DNA of 64,000 bases from Hermodice carunculata (Eukaryota > Annelida > Polychaeta > Eunicida > Amphinomidae): positions 136,840,763-136,904,762 of the forward strand of contig OZ026612.1 of assembly GCA_964020975.1 (NCBI GenBank). Direction: 5' to 3'. Each line of letters starts with the position of its first letter. The stretch's first letter is position 1. Positions 1 through 11,610 of the stretch are shown here, piece by piece. A program made the position numbers and the translations under genes. The notes beneath the pieces are model-generated. The model ran no database searches. It worked only from the letters and a program-made list of their open reading frames with translations, and had not been told where the DNA came from.

Positions 1-95
1 AGCTAGGAGCCAGCCATAGAGCTGTCAGAATGAAGCCTGTCAGGAGCCAGCTATAGAGCTGTCAGAATGAAGCGTGTTAGGAGCTGGCCATAGAC
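1..95. repeat. 37-bp tandem repeat, cut by the window edge
   Basis: A unit starting AGGAGCCAGC recurs at 5, 42 and 79 with a 37-bp period. About two and a half copies are visible and the array probably continues to the left. The third copy is diverged. Confidence 0.8.
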
Positions 96-360
96 CAGTC
101 ACCTTCTGCTGGTTGTACCAGTCACTCATCAGTGGACATTCCAGCACTGGATTGAACTGTTGCCTAATCCATATAATTACTGCATGGTTTCACTACACAC
201 CTGACAGGGGTCTCTGAAATTCATGCTATATCCCCCATGTATCCTACATTATATATAATGCAGGTAAATGTGATTCTAAACATGCATGATCAACCTAGCT
301 CTCTCACACAGTTTCAAGACCATTGGAAAGTGTAGTGAGTTGTGAGTGAAAACGTTTGTA

Positions 361-540
361 CAGTGGTCCCTGTCTTGAAAGGCCACTCCGATGAGAGGCC
401 ACCTGGCTTGAAAGACCACATTTGACAGGTCACTGCTGCTATCTTTTCCATGTTATTGCACCTCTAATGAGAGTCCACCTGTCTTGAGTGGTCACTTTTG
501 GGCCTGCCTTTGGGGTGGCCTCTCAAGACAGGGACCACTG
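361..540. mobile_element. 180-bp TA-flanked MITE, pogo/Tigger-like ends
   Basis: Terminal inverted repeats of about 26 bp begin CAGTGGTCCCTGTCTTGA on the left. The right end is the reverse complement with one mismatch. The copy is flanked by TA on both sides (359-360 and 541-542). The CAGT...ACTG ends and TA target suggest the Tc1/mariner superfamily, pogo-like; that placement is by end sequence only. It has no coding capacity. It matches in length and outer ends the copies at 10053 and 19008. Confidence 0.8.
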
Positions 541-1512
541 TATTCATGTGGTAACTCCTTTCACTTTGGTCAATACATGTATATCTATGGAGTGCTCCAA
601 AAGCTGCAATAACTGAGCCTATTCTTGGCCTTTTGATGTTCCAATGACAATGCAAAGAGGCATTTTGTACACTAAGCCATGTATAAGAGTAAAAAGAAGC
701 CATTATCTTCTGATTAGTTCCTGTATTGGGAAGTTCGAAAGAATTGATTCCAAATTTGGCTCTATGCCTACGTACCATACACAGAGAGGGCCTGGGGTTG
801 CCCCTGTGTCACCCACACACTTAGTGGGCTCTATATATCCCCTGGGCGACTATTTGCACAGTGTTCACCCAGTCTTTTCCCATTAGCAATAGCCGATGCA
901 GTGGGCGAACACTGCATGGGTAACATGGAATAAGTAAGGAACTAAGTCAAGATTTTATTGACAAAAACTACAGGTCAATACTGACCTATTTGTCCTACAT
1001 ACAATACATATGTACATTCCTGCCTGTCGAGTCTACTAAGAACTCCAATACAGTACACATTCAAAATATGCTTGACGATGAAAAAGAAGACGGATTTCTA
1101 TACCTGCATGCATTCACCACATATATAAGATACATCATAAAATAAAGGGGACAGATTTAGGGATTATATGAGTGTGGCTTAATTAGCACCCATTAGTATA
1201 CAATGTTTACCACTCAGACAAAGGATTATTTCACCATATGCTATTTACATTTATTTACAGGGCAACCAATGCACGTGCAACATGAACACAGCCACCATAA
1301 TGCACAACGACAGCATCAGATCAAGCGACTTAGAAAATAATCATCACAAGAAATTATGATGCAATACTGGGTTAGGGCTGGGTGTAGTTCCCCATATGGC
1401 AATGAAAATCCAGCATCAGTGCCAGAATGGTCTTCGTGCCCCTGCTGCCATTTTTGTACTCATGCACTCAATACACTATCAGTTTCCATCATTTCAGTGT
1501 GAGTATAATATA
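541..1512. other. Unassigned AT-rich DNA
   Basis: I see no coding pattern, tandem structure or element ends here. Confidence 0.4.
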
Positions 1513-1575
1513 CAGTGAAACCTCATTATAACGACACTCAGATATCCAACATATGACACAATTTTTTTATGGGAA
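1513..1575 (+). mobile_element. Solo end of a mariner/pogo-like element
   Basis: The stretch CAGTGAAACCTCATTATAAC follows a TA and looks like a terminal inverted repeat of a Tc1/mariner-superfamily element. No matching right end is found nearby, so this is a remnant. A related end lies near 13194. Confidence 0.45.
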
Positions 1576-2122
1576 AAGGCTAATTTTCTTTGTTATTAAA
1601 TTAATTAAACTAACAATTATTTTTGAAGTATTCATATGGATGTGGTGGTGAATGAAATATCACAGAAGTTACATAGATCCAGGATTTACTGCCTAATTAA
1701 GCCAGGATTAAAGGTACAAATGAGTAGATCTGCATGGCTGCGGCAGCAGCTGGTCTATACATGCAGGTTTGACCATCACCATATGAGCTCATGATATAAT
1801 TCGATCAGCTTCTACATTAATAGCTGTGGATTAGTTCTACATTGTAGAGTAAGTACAGGTGCCCATTGTTCTGGGCTGTACCCAGTATTAATTGCACACC
1901 AGCCCATTTTGCATTGTAAAATGCCCAGTACTTTGCCCATAGGCTACCAAGCTGGGTTACCCATGGGTTTACCCAGGGCTAATTTCTGTATGGGAAACTG
2001 ACACAATAATGTTTATAACACCTTGTCAGAACATATGTAGTGGCATATTGATATGCAAAATCCCACAAAAATCAGCAACATGTCACAATAACCAAGTGGC
2101 AGAGCTCTTTTCTATGAGAAAT
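1576..2122. other. Unassigned; GCCCA-rich stretch at 1855-1990
   Basis: The part from 1855 to 1990 repeats short words around GCCCA and GGGCTAATTTCTG. The last word recurs near 28103, so an unnamed dispersed repeat may lie here. The rest shows nothing recognisable. Confidence 0.35.
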
Positions 2123-2373
2123 TTAACTCATTCTATACTATGGTCACAGGCCTTGGTCAGTGGTTCTGACACTGCCTGGCAAGTCATGCTGCAGCTGCCC
2201 TTGCTGCAGCTGCAGCATGACTTGCCAGGCAGTGCCAGAACCACTGACTTAAGACTATAGGCATGTTGGTACTTGAAGGAAAGCTCTTTTGATGAAGAAG
2301 TTAAATATGCAACTGACGTCGTAAATCTAGGTAAAAATACCCCAAAATCAGGGACTGGTATGGAATGAGTTAA
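2123..2373. mobile_element. TTAA-flanked MITE with a long central hairpin
   Basis: TTAA at 2123-2126 and 2370-2373 bounds an element whose ends read CTCATTC... and ...GGAATGAG as inverted repeats. The core is a palindrome: arm 2156-2195 pairs with 2209-2248 over 40 bp with one mismatch, starting GTCAGTGGTTCTG. The TTAA target is typical of piggyBac-type transposition, although piggyBac ends usually begin CCCT/CCYT, so the family is an inference. A copy lacking half the hairpin is at 5111, and a solo right end is at 62716. Confidence 0.75.
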
Positions 2374-2440
2374 TTTGGTAGCTGCACTAGCTGCTCTCAT
2401 TGCCTGATAATTAAGACAGACTCACTTACACTACAGTATT

Positions 2441-2735
2441 GCAATGAGACTGAGCATGCTATACTGAGACTAAGAATGCTACACTGAGATTAAGCATGCT
2501 ATACTGAGACTAAGCATGCTACACTGAGACTAAGCATGCTATACTGAGACCAAGCATGCTACACTGAGACTAAGCATGCTATAATGAGACCAAGCATGCT
2601 ATAATGAGACTGAGCATGCTATAATGAGACTAAGCATGCTATACTGAGACTAAGTATGCTACACTGAGACTAAGTATGCTATACTGAGACTGAGCATGCT
2701 ACAGTGAGACTAAAGCATACGCTACACTGAGCTAC
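2441..2735. repeat. 20-bp minisatellite, about 15 copies
   Basis: The unit is approximately CTGAGACTAAGCATGCTATA. It alternates between ACACTGAG and ATACTGAG variants, so a 40-bp higher-order period may be present in part of the array. The last copy carries an insertion. Confidence 0.9.
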
Positions 2736-5110
2736 TCCATGCAGCTCTCAGAATTATTGCAGGACAAGAGTCTGTGCTAGCATGCAACTAGGCTATGTAT
2801 TGTGGCATAGTGCTATACCTAACCCTCAGAAGAACAGTTTCAGTTGTATTGGCGCGTGCTGTTACCACTGTGCTAAAGCTTATACTTCCATCCTACATTA
2901 AGACAGCAGCACATGCTTCTTGGTATGTCACTATGTGCTGCTATAGCACCTCACACGCCCAGCATGAAAAGCAACAAAATAAAAAAAAACAACCCCCCCC
3001 CCCAAAAAAACAAAACAAAACTAACAAAACCTGACTAGTGTGAATTCCTCCTGGGAACATAATGCCCAGTGACCATGGCTATGGCACAGCTAGGTACACT
3101 GTCATCAAGTGCTGTCAACATTGGAACTTCTTAGCAGCAACCTCACAGCTCTATACCACAGCACTGGTGCTCCTTACAAGGAAGTGCTAGTGATGGAAGG
3201 TTAATTAATGCATGAATATTGATGAGATGCTTATGTTATTAGGCTGCTTTGTTTATCCAATGTTTTGTTGTGAGGGGTGGGGATATATCATGTTAAAATT
3301 TGGATCTATCACCATGGTAGGCTTAAGGAATAATAACAACTTGAGTTCACATAATTTACAGTGCATACTTACCCAAATAGCTCAATAATAGCAAAATCTT
3401 GCAGTCCAGGTACATATTGCAGTTTACTCGATACAATTTTTGTGACGATGTTTCCATTGACTCACAACTTCACATGAGATACTTAAGATTTATCCATCAG
3501 TGTCTTTTCAGTGCAAATCAATGCCTGTATCTTTGTGGCAAAAAGTTATCAATGGTAGCTGTTCTAAATCATGCAACAGTTTAAATTTTGTTTGTAACTG
3601 GTTAAATTTTTCAAAGTATCAGTTGGTTAATCTAGAGCCTGGCAAATTATGGAATATTGTGACTGATATTTAACTGTCTAGCAGGAGTAAGGAGGACGAA
3701 ATCCGTGCCAGCAAGACACATTAACTGATTTTATTCCACAGACAGCAGAATATTAACCCAGAACCAAAATAACAACTTACTGAATTACCTTTGTACGGAC
3801 TGAACATCTGGCCCAGTAAGTTGCTGGACACCAATGTCAAAGGACTTTCCTTCACCTATAAGTATTTTTCTTGCATAATTTTTTTTTTATTTGATACAAC
3901 ATATATATATATATATATATAATCTGTACTTCCACTGTACGAATAAAGAATCATATAAATAAATATATAACAACCCACTTGAGTGGTTGTCATGCACTGT
4001 AAAGAAATGTTTATCAAATCTGCTGTTTACAACATATTTGATAAACTTTTCTTCTGAATGTCTTTTTCAATAAAATCATAGTTGGCAAAAGCTTGTTTTT
4101 TTTTTATGCCATCAAAGGCACAAGGACTTTCCTGATGACATGTAGCCAATCTTGCGATGTCAGGCAGACCTGTTGCCATGGACACAAGATGAAGGTATAG
4201 ACATGTACATGTAATTCATAGAAAATAAATCAAATTTGCCAGTGGGACATACACTTGTTAAGAAAAGAAAAGCAAGGCTATTCTGCAAGCTAGCTATGTG
4301 TGGAGTGTACATGCAGATAAAGTTGGGGGTAACTCAGAATAACATCATGTTCTTGTTTATTTTATAAAGCATGAAAGAAGGGAAGTGCAAAGGCTAACTC
4401 CACACATGTATAATTCATTTACTGTGCACACAGTCTAATCCCGTTTCTATCTTGTGTGTGTCTGTAATTTTATCATGCAAATATTTGATCAGCCATCTTG
4501 CCAAATAACTGTCAATACTTACAAGAGACACATCCACTGCCATCACCTGTGCCACACAGAGTCCTTGGGCCCCATCATGATGTTATAACAAATTAAACCA
4601 GACTCAATTCTGTGAACTCTAATGAAACAATACCACCACAACTTCACCTGTGAGTGGTAAAAGCAATCAGCGAGGACTTAAAGTCACGGAGGTATAACGC
4701 TCATTGAACAAGTCCATTAACCTTGATAGAATTTGCCAAACTGCCATCGGCAATCTAAATGATTCTGTGCGAAGGTGTTCTGGTTGAAGCAATACATGAA
4801 GCAGAAACTGGAAAAGCAAGCTACTTATTTGAGGTCTCTGATGATTGTGACTTGTAGGAAATGCGTCAAAACTACATGGCACTAAAAGCTTCCTCACTGA
4901 CACTTAAGATCCACTCAGCCTTAAACCTCTCTACTCAAATTGCCCCCAAAATGCCTGGATGTAGCGCCACCTGCTTAATCTGACAAATTTACCATAACTT
5001 CCATATTTATTTGTAATACTTCGATATTCAGCACATTTGGTATACGGTCCCTCAGATGGTATCTACTCAATATCAAAGTTTTCACTTGCACACTTCTGAA
5101 GTCTTCACTT
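2736..5110. other. Unassigned; low-complexity patches
   Basis: Contains an A/C-rich run at about 2980-3030 and a TA microsatellite at 3899-3921. Otherwise it is AT-rich with only short chance reading frames. No gene is supported. Confidence 0.4.
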
Positions 5111-5305
5111 TTAACTCATTCCATTCTATGGTCACAGGCCTTAGTCAGTGGTTCTGCTGCAAGGGCAGCTGCAGCATGACTTGCCAGGTAGTGCCAGAAC
5201 CACTGACTTAAGACCATAAGCATGTTGGTACTTAAACAAAAGCTCTTTTCATATATTATTTACATATGCAATTGTCATCTTAAATCTAGGTAAATGTAGA
5301 GTTAA
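5111..5305. mobile_element. Second copy of the 2123 MITE, hairpin arm deleted
   Basis: It starts TTAACTCATTCCATTCTATG, then follows the 2123 copy closely. Most of the left hairpin arm is missing: the sequence jumps from GTCAGTGGTTCTGC straight into the loop and the right arm. The right terminal repeat is decayed and no clean right TTAA is visible. Loss of one arm fits slippage or excision across a hairpin. Confidence 0.65.
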
Positions 5306-6025
5306 AAACAAGGAAATGCCAGGAGCACCAAGTATTGAATATTAACAATTTATGGAGGTCAAGTCAAGATACATTCCCACAAAGTTTGAAAAGAATCCAG
5401 TGTGTAGTTTTGAAGAAGTTTAAAATAGCAAAGCAGATGGTTTGTTGATGGAAATCAACTTACCAACTACATGTAGCATGAAAAAGATGCCAGTACCAGG
5501 ACCTACTTCCATATGCTCTTACAGCCAGGTGGTTATACAGAGGGAACAGTGACAATAGCTAAGGCAAGTAATTGCATGTCTGTGGGAACCAGTTCCCAAC
5601 CTGCGTAGATTAATTCTTGTAGGTTTTTTTCTTTTCTTTTGGGTGCCATGAATTGCTTTCATCCGTCAAAGTTTTAAATGAGTCCCAGCCAATGTTGTGG
5701 TTTCTCTTCAAAACAGGCTGCCTAAAAAGAGAGGATTCTTGTGCTTTTTCAGCACATACACTCCTCAATTTCTGACATGTTTTTAATGTGAGACAGACTT
5801 ATCAGAAGAGCTAGTATCAGATGCACCACAATTATGTCGGAACATCAGCCCTTTTTTTGTACATGCCAGAGATCAGACAGAGAAGAAATATGGGGTAATA
5901 TGTACGTTAACACTTTAACACCCACAAAGACAGCAGATGTCAGCCATTGTCACCTTTATTATCTTTTCTCAAATTTCATGTTATTAGAAAACATTTTGTA
6001 TGAATTGGGGCTATGACTATCATGA

Positions 6026-6100
6026 TGGTATGCCCCAGGTCAACAGCTTTCCTTTGTATGAGTTCGGCAAATTGTGCATCAAGGAAAGCTACTGAGTCAA
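6026..6100 (+). mobile_element. Decayed hairpin-MITE core
   Basis: ATGCCCCAGGTCAACAGC and then a diverged right arm (CAAGGAAAGCT) match the outer arms of the elements at 41778 and 57828. The inner part no longer pairs. The flanks contain TTAACACCC near 5916 and GGGTTAA near 6120, possible but unproven ends. Confidence 0.4.
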
Positions 6101-6129
6101 GTTTGTTCTAAAAAACAAAGGGTTAACTC

Positions 6130-7930
6130 ATAAAATATGTAGTTAAGCGTACATTTGTGAAACTGAGCACAAGAACTTCAGATCATTGATCAGGAGGAAA
6201 ACTATATACAGCTTTAGGAGAAAGCATTCTAAAAACCAAGTATAACATTGACTGGGACTGTCCCAGTCATGATGGATGCTGCCAATTCATTACAGAGACA
6301 GATTAAAGACTCAATACAGATTACGAAGGACAACCCTAAATTAACTGGAGATCAAGTTTGGGTTCTGCTGCCACAGACCTATAGCCCCTTGCTGTATTTA
6401 TCTTATCGTCTCAGTCGTCCTGTACAGATATATACACACTCTGTGCATACCCAGTACAGTCATATGGTACCTGATACCCATTTCCTCATATATTGATTTA
6501 ATCAAACACTAATTACTTCTTCCATGTCATAATCTTGGTGATCAGTGTAATGAGGCCCGGCCTTGCTGCTGATGGCCTACATGTCAATCATTAGCTTTAA
6601 TTATGCAATTTTTTATGAGGGCCTATGCATGTATATCATCTTAGAGTCACTGTAAGTTATTTACATCCACAACTTTTATTGTTCATTAAGGTTGACACAG
6701 ATGAGGCATTATCAAGAAGTTGCAGTATTGCATGATTCTGGACATTGAGAAAAACTCTTCCTTGGTTTATTCACAAAAATTCAGCCAACATGCCATAAAA
6801 TTTCTATAGATTAATTCTTAATGTGTGTTCTGTTTTCATGGCAGACCAAGACTGCAGTCTGCTGGACCCCTTTAACGGATGCTTTAAGCTACATACAAAC
6901 TAGATCAATATTGCCTTCTCTTACAGTATTGCACCAATGCCTATGTTTTACTCTGGCCAAACAAACTCACAACACCACAGAATTGATCCTATTACTGACT
7001 CTTGATTGAACTGCCTACCAGAATATACTGTGTGAGGCAGCCACAAGGTATCAACTATGTATTTGCCACAATATAATTAATCATGCAGTGAAAACGGCTA
7101 CTTTGATCACGTTGCTGCCTCCTAGCAGTCAAAGTTTGCTCTAAGTTTACCAACAGTCATCAAAGGAATTGCACATTTCACGGTTTGTAGCTAATTGGTA
7201 GAGTTGAAACACATTGGACTTTTACTGGCTTTTAAGGCATGGTGGCTAGCTGGATCTGGGGGTTTAATTTTATTGGTATGTACATAATTTCAAAATCTGT
7301 CTTTTGACATGCATTTTATCTGCTCCATTAAAACAAGTTTGCCATTCTGCCCAGCCATTATGGTCACCCAGGCAACTATATCACACAAGTGCCAAACTGA
7401 TGATGATGTTTTTTTGCTACGTTATTTGGATCCATAATTGAAGTCTTCAATGACAAAATTTGTGGTTTAAATGGAATTTACTCTCAACTCCACTCTGGAG
7501 CTTCAGGCTAAAATAATAAGGTAGGAGGACAACCACTGGATGCATATGAAATAAAAGCAAATTACAAATGGGATTTACTTCTCATGCAATTACCTCCTAC
7601 GCTAACTTTCTGTGGTTCCTGGCAAAAGTCTGCCCTGTGTCTCCAAATATCTATCTCTAGCAATTGTGACCCCCCTCCCATTGGTTTATGGGCCAATCAG
7701 GAAGTAGTTCATTATCACCTTGATCAGTGGTACACTCTGACACCAGGTGCATTGAGGCTTGACTGAGCTGCACTAGTAAAGCCAAAAGCAGTGATCCTGT
7801 TGAGAAAGGGTAGCTAGACTGTCACTGGGAACCAAGGAAAGTCTGCTCATTAGGAGGCCAATCTTGCAAGACAAACTCAAATGTCTTCAAGAGGTACATT
7901 TTGTCTCTGAAATATTTAACTAATATCATT
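6130..7930. other. Unassigned AT-rich DNA
   Basis: Includes an 82-codon open frame at 6248-6496 (plus), not recognised as a family and lacking convincing splice sites. I see nothing else. Confidence 0.35.
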
Positions 7931-7934
7931 GCAC

Positions 7935-8470
7935 AGAAACCAAACTGACAAGTGATGCTATGACCGTGAAAAATAGGTCAAGGACACCAAGATAAATCCT
8001 AACCTGGATCTTACCTAGATATATAATCTTACCAAGTTTAAAGTGTTGTTAATTTTCTCTTCCGTGTGGTTATAATCACAAGGAAACTGATTTCACTGTT
8101 GACCTTGTCAATTTGATCATGGGAACCCAGATAAAATCTCACCTTAACCCTGTCCCCTTTAAACCAGCCAAAACCAACTGCTGGTCAAATGTCGTCTGCT
8201 TCAGCATTTTCAACTAATTTCAACAGCAATGAAAAACAATTTGACTATCAATATTGTAGATGAGACCTGGGCACTAGTGCCCAAGCCATGCCAAGACTGT
8301 TGACTCGGTTTTAATTCAAGGGAGAAATGGTCAAGTCTCACTTGGACACACAATTCTACCAATTTAACCAGTATCACATGGACACTGATTTCACATAGAG
8401 GACTCTCAGATCTTGATAATTAGGTCATGGTGACCCAAATACAATCCTATGTAGGTCTCACTTATGGTCA
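7935..8470. repeat. Two diverged repeat units split by a MITE
   Basis: Sequence on both sides of the MITE at 8148 shares phrases such as ACTGATTTCAC, GTCAATTTGATCATG or ATAATTAGGTCATG, and a closing CTCACTTA/CTCACCTT. This suggests two copies of a unit of about 150 bp related to the GGTCAAGG-type cores seen elsewhere. The match is weak. Confidence 0.35.
8148..8322 (+). mobile_element. TTAA MITE, hairpin family, one arm lost
   Basis: After TTAA at 8144-8147 it begins CCCTGTCCCC and then matches, in the opposite orientation, the element at 41778-42003, including a shared CAAATGTCGTCTGCT and AAAAACAATTTGACT. Only the right hairpin arm (TGCCCAAGCCATGCCAAG...GTTGAC) remains, joined to a small palindrome GGGCACTAGTGCCC. 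The right TTAA is not preserved, so the right edge is approximate. Confidence 0.65.
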
Positions 8471-8821
8471 ATTGGATATTTGTGCATTTCCCATTTTTAA
8501 CTCTCAGCACGCCAGTTTCAAGTGCACTCGCACGGCACGCCATTGCTTATTGCCACCAGTGTCAAGTAGACTCAAACTTTTGAAGCGGCTGATTCAAGGC
8601 CCTCTCAAATTCCTCCTGTTGTTTATCTACATGCAAGCACACACATTTTGTTGTACAAAAGTGTCAGTTCTTGCTGATGGCTTTTTCAATTTTGCATAAA
8701 AAATGAATATTTTCCTTCTACGATTGTTTGTGACAATTTGAATCATGTAACTTTCCAAAACTGCACAAAAATAGGGTGATTTCATCGTTGCTCTCTTGAT
8801 TTTTTTTGTCTACCTACCATG

Positions 8822-9026
8822 CAGATCTGCCAACCCTCTAGGAATGCAAAGTGTAGTAATGGTGCTAAAAAGTGTAGTTTGAGGCTAAAATACAAATTTG
8901 GAGTAGTCTCATTAAATTTATATGTATCCAGAAGAATAGGAAAAGTGTAGTTTCTACACTTTTTCACTTTTGACTTCAGCAAAAAGTGTAGTAACTACTC
9001 CAAAAGTGTAGATGTTGGCAGCCCTG
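8822..9026. mobile_element. 205-bp MITE with repeated AGTGTAG motif
   Basis: The ends read CAGATCTGCCAAC and, inverted, CAGGGCTGCCAAC. A direct repeat ACCATG flanks the copy at 8816-8821 and 9027-9032. Inside, AAAGTGTAGT-like words occur five times, and once inverted as CTACACTTT. A 6-bp duplication does not fit hAT (8 bp) exactly, so the superfamily is left open. Confidence 0.65.
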
Positions 9027-9079
9027 ACCATGTTGTTTACATTGTTAGAATGCTTAGAACCTCATCTATCTTAAGAACA

Positions 9080-9262
9080 AGCTCTACGATTGGCTGAAAC
9101 AAAAGTATTTTAGGGGAAACCCCACCAAAACTGCTTCAATTTCGAACAGATATGTCATTTTAGTCAGAAACTACTGAAGAGGATTCTCCGGAATATTCTA
9201 GGTCAGTCAGGGCATGCGAATGGATCACATGGTGTTCGCCGTCCAATCAAATGCGACGTTTT
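9080..9262. promoter_or_regulatory. Possible promoter-like patch with opposed CCAAT boxes
   Basis: GATTGG near 9092 and CCAATC near 9243 are CCAAT boxes in opposite orientation within a stretch with more CpG than its surroundings. No first exon is identifiable on either side, so this is only suggestive. Confidence 0.2.
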
Positions 9263-9959
9263 TCTACTGATGATTCATTTGAGAGTTCTTACTGCCTAGT
9301 GTTGTGAAGTCTGGCTTGAAAGATGGGTGACATTTGTATGAGCACAAGTGACGATTATGTACAAATTTAACACTGTAAATTGGTAAGAATGAAAACATAC
9401 TACCAGTCTGTGTACAATAGAGCAGAGGGTCCAATTTTTTCATGGTAAGAGAGTAAAATACACCAGCTGCAGGTAAACATGGCTTGGGTGAAAATACCGC
9501 AACCACTTGTGTTGATCATATTGACAGTTTATCAGTGACTGCAATGAAGCGCATTTATTGACAATTTACTGCAGCACAAAACAAACTCTACCACTATGAT
9601 TTAATGAAAATTATGACACAATTGATCTTTAAAAAAAATTAAAGAGGAACCATCGTTCCTGACGCTAACCAAGGAAAACTGGCAGACTAGTACCCATGCA
9701 ATTGTATTCACACAGGCTTGACCGCTTTGATCAATTCGTGATTGGGATCGATATATTCACCTTGTCAGGGTTTAGGGCACAAGTTTTTGTTTAAATTAAC
9801 AAAGAAATCACACAGACATGTAGAGAAGGTCATACTCAACACAAGTCATGCGAACATTTTTGCATGAATTGCAAAAATAAGGAAGTTACAGCACTTTTAT
9901 GCAAGCATGTCGCATGTTGGCCAACAAAACAAAAAATACCCAGTAGATCCCAAAACTGC

Positions 9960-9961
<2 letters not shown>
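9263..9961. other. Unassigned AT-rich DNA
   Basis: No supported gene, element end or array was seen. Confidence 0.35.
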
Positions 9962-10026
<65 letters not shown>

Positions 10027-10030
10027 TATA
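9962..10030. repeat. TA microsatellite
   Basis: About 62 bases of pure TA dinucleotide followed by an imperfect tail. It produces the open YIYIYI-type reading frames, which are not genes. Confidence 0.95.
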
Positions 10031-10052
10031 TACATACATATTTGCATATTTA

Positions 10053-10233
10053 CAGTGGTACCTGCTGCACATGGCCACTCATTGTGCCAAGAAAAAGTGG
10101 CCACATACAGCAGGTGACCTGTCACTGAAAGTATATTTTCAAAGAAATTTACTCCTATGTCTGAGCTTAGAGACCACAAAAAAGCAATGCGGCTGCTCAT
10201 GGCAGTGGTTGCATACAGCAGCAGGTACCACTC
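10053..10233. mobile_element. 181-bp TA-flanked MITE between two TA tracts
   Basis: The ends are CAGTGGTACCTGCTG and, inverted, the same sequence except for the outermost base. TA flanks both sides. It lies between TA microsatellites at 9962-10030 and 10234-10260, which fits a TA-targeting element inserted in a pre-existing TA tract. Same family by ends as 19008, and related to 361. Confidence 0.8.

Positions 10234-10260
<27 letters not shown>
10234..10260. repeat. TA microsatellite, right part
   Basis: Pure TA run directly right of the MITE. It is probably the other half of the tract at 9962-10030. Confidence 0.9.
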
Positions 10261-10262
<2 letters not shown>

Positions 10263-10266
<4 letters not shown>

Positions 10267-11610
10267 TCTGGTGATGGTGGACTTCAGTCCCCGATTATGG
10301 GGAAATGCCTTATACAGTACGCACATGTAGTACTGGTCCATATGCAGTAAGGTGTGTTGAGCAGGGTATTAACACATAACAACTCTACTGAAACAGTCTC
10401 TCTGAAGAAATGGGGATGTGGCCAAGTGGAAATGTGCATTTCCCATTTCAGCCAGGTAGTATAGCTAGCCTGGTGTAAAAAGTTGCATGGTTCAAGACCT
10501 AGCCACTCGAAATATGGTCTAAAAAATGCATATTCTCAGTAAGTTTCATTGAGTTCTTAATGACTTACCATGCAGAAACTGACAGTGTTGAAGAACAACA
10601 AACAGAAGAATCTGAAGAAAACACCATGTATTCCCTGTTCCATCAAGAGACATAATACACGTCTATCTCTCTCTCCCCTTATCTCTCTCCATGTCTTCAT
10701 GCCAAGATGGCTTCATGATATTTAGAACTACTCAGGTCTCATCTGTGTGTTGAAATTTTTGGCTTTTTTCTGCCTGTAACCTGATGGTCCCACCAATTCT
10801 AGTTACAGGTTATACACACACCATTAGACATCAGCACACTCTTGATGTGAACGCACTGAGACTGTTTGCTACCTTGAATGTCTGGAAGGAATTCATCAAA
10901 AGAAGCTACCTGTCTTCCCTTCCTCAGCGCCACATAAATACAGGCAAAGATGACATGTATAGGCAGTTTAACCATGTTCAATCTGGTTGCAGGAAGTAAA
11001 ATATGACAGTTATTTCATATAAATAAAATACAGATGTCAGGCTATCATAGGAACAGATTTTAAAAGCAAAATATATTTGTCTGTCCCCCACACTTGAAGC
11101 AACATCTGTGGATACAATGATGAATTTTCAAAACCTTCACAGAATGATTTCATTTGAGCATCTGCAATTTTTCTTGCTTAATTAATTTTATAATGCCACT
11201 GTGTGTGAATTCCAGTGACATTTTTCAGGCTTAATGTCCATATATGGCAACTCTTGCCACACAATGAAAAATCACTGACCAGATTGTCCACCAACAGATT
11301 TATAATCAATTAAGTTAGTAAAACAAGACCCAAGATATCACTCTGGTCACAAATTGGACCTCAACCATTGAACAAATAACACAAATATTTGTAATTCTTT
11401 ATAAGGATCAGAGGCAGGCGGTTTTGACTAGGGATCTGGTATATGTACTAAGGTACCTCTAGCTCTGACAAAAGCTTGCTGAAGCTGCATACAATCTTCA
11501 GTACATATCTACATACACTGTGTATAAATGTCATCCTCCTGGGCACCAATCAGATGACCTCCACAGAAGTACTTTAAAAAAGTCATACAAAATCAAATTA
11601 AAATGCAATT
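10263..11610. other. Unassigned DNA
   Basis: Contains a GGTTCAAGACC word at 10489 that resembles a tRNA B box, but no tRNA can be folded around it. Nothing else was recognised. Confidence 0.35.

Noticed and set aside
6248-6496. 82-codon plus-strand frame with RQIKDSIQITKDNPKLTG
   Set aside because: Some protein-like appearance, but no family match I can name and no convincing donor site.
9886-10341. Open frames of up to 151 codons rich in YI repeats
   Set aside because: They are translations of the TA microsatellites and an inserted MITE, with no protein-like content.
10458-10510. tRNA-like A and B box words (TAGCTAGCCTGG, GGTTCAAGACC)
   Set aside because: Spacing is too short and no cloverleaf can be drawn, so neither a tRNA gene nor a SINE head is supported.
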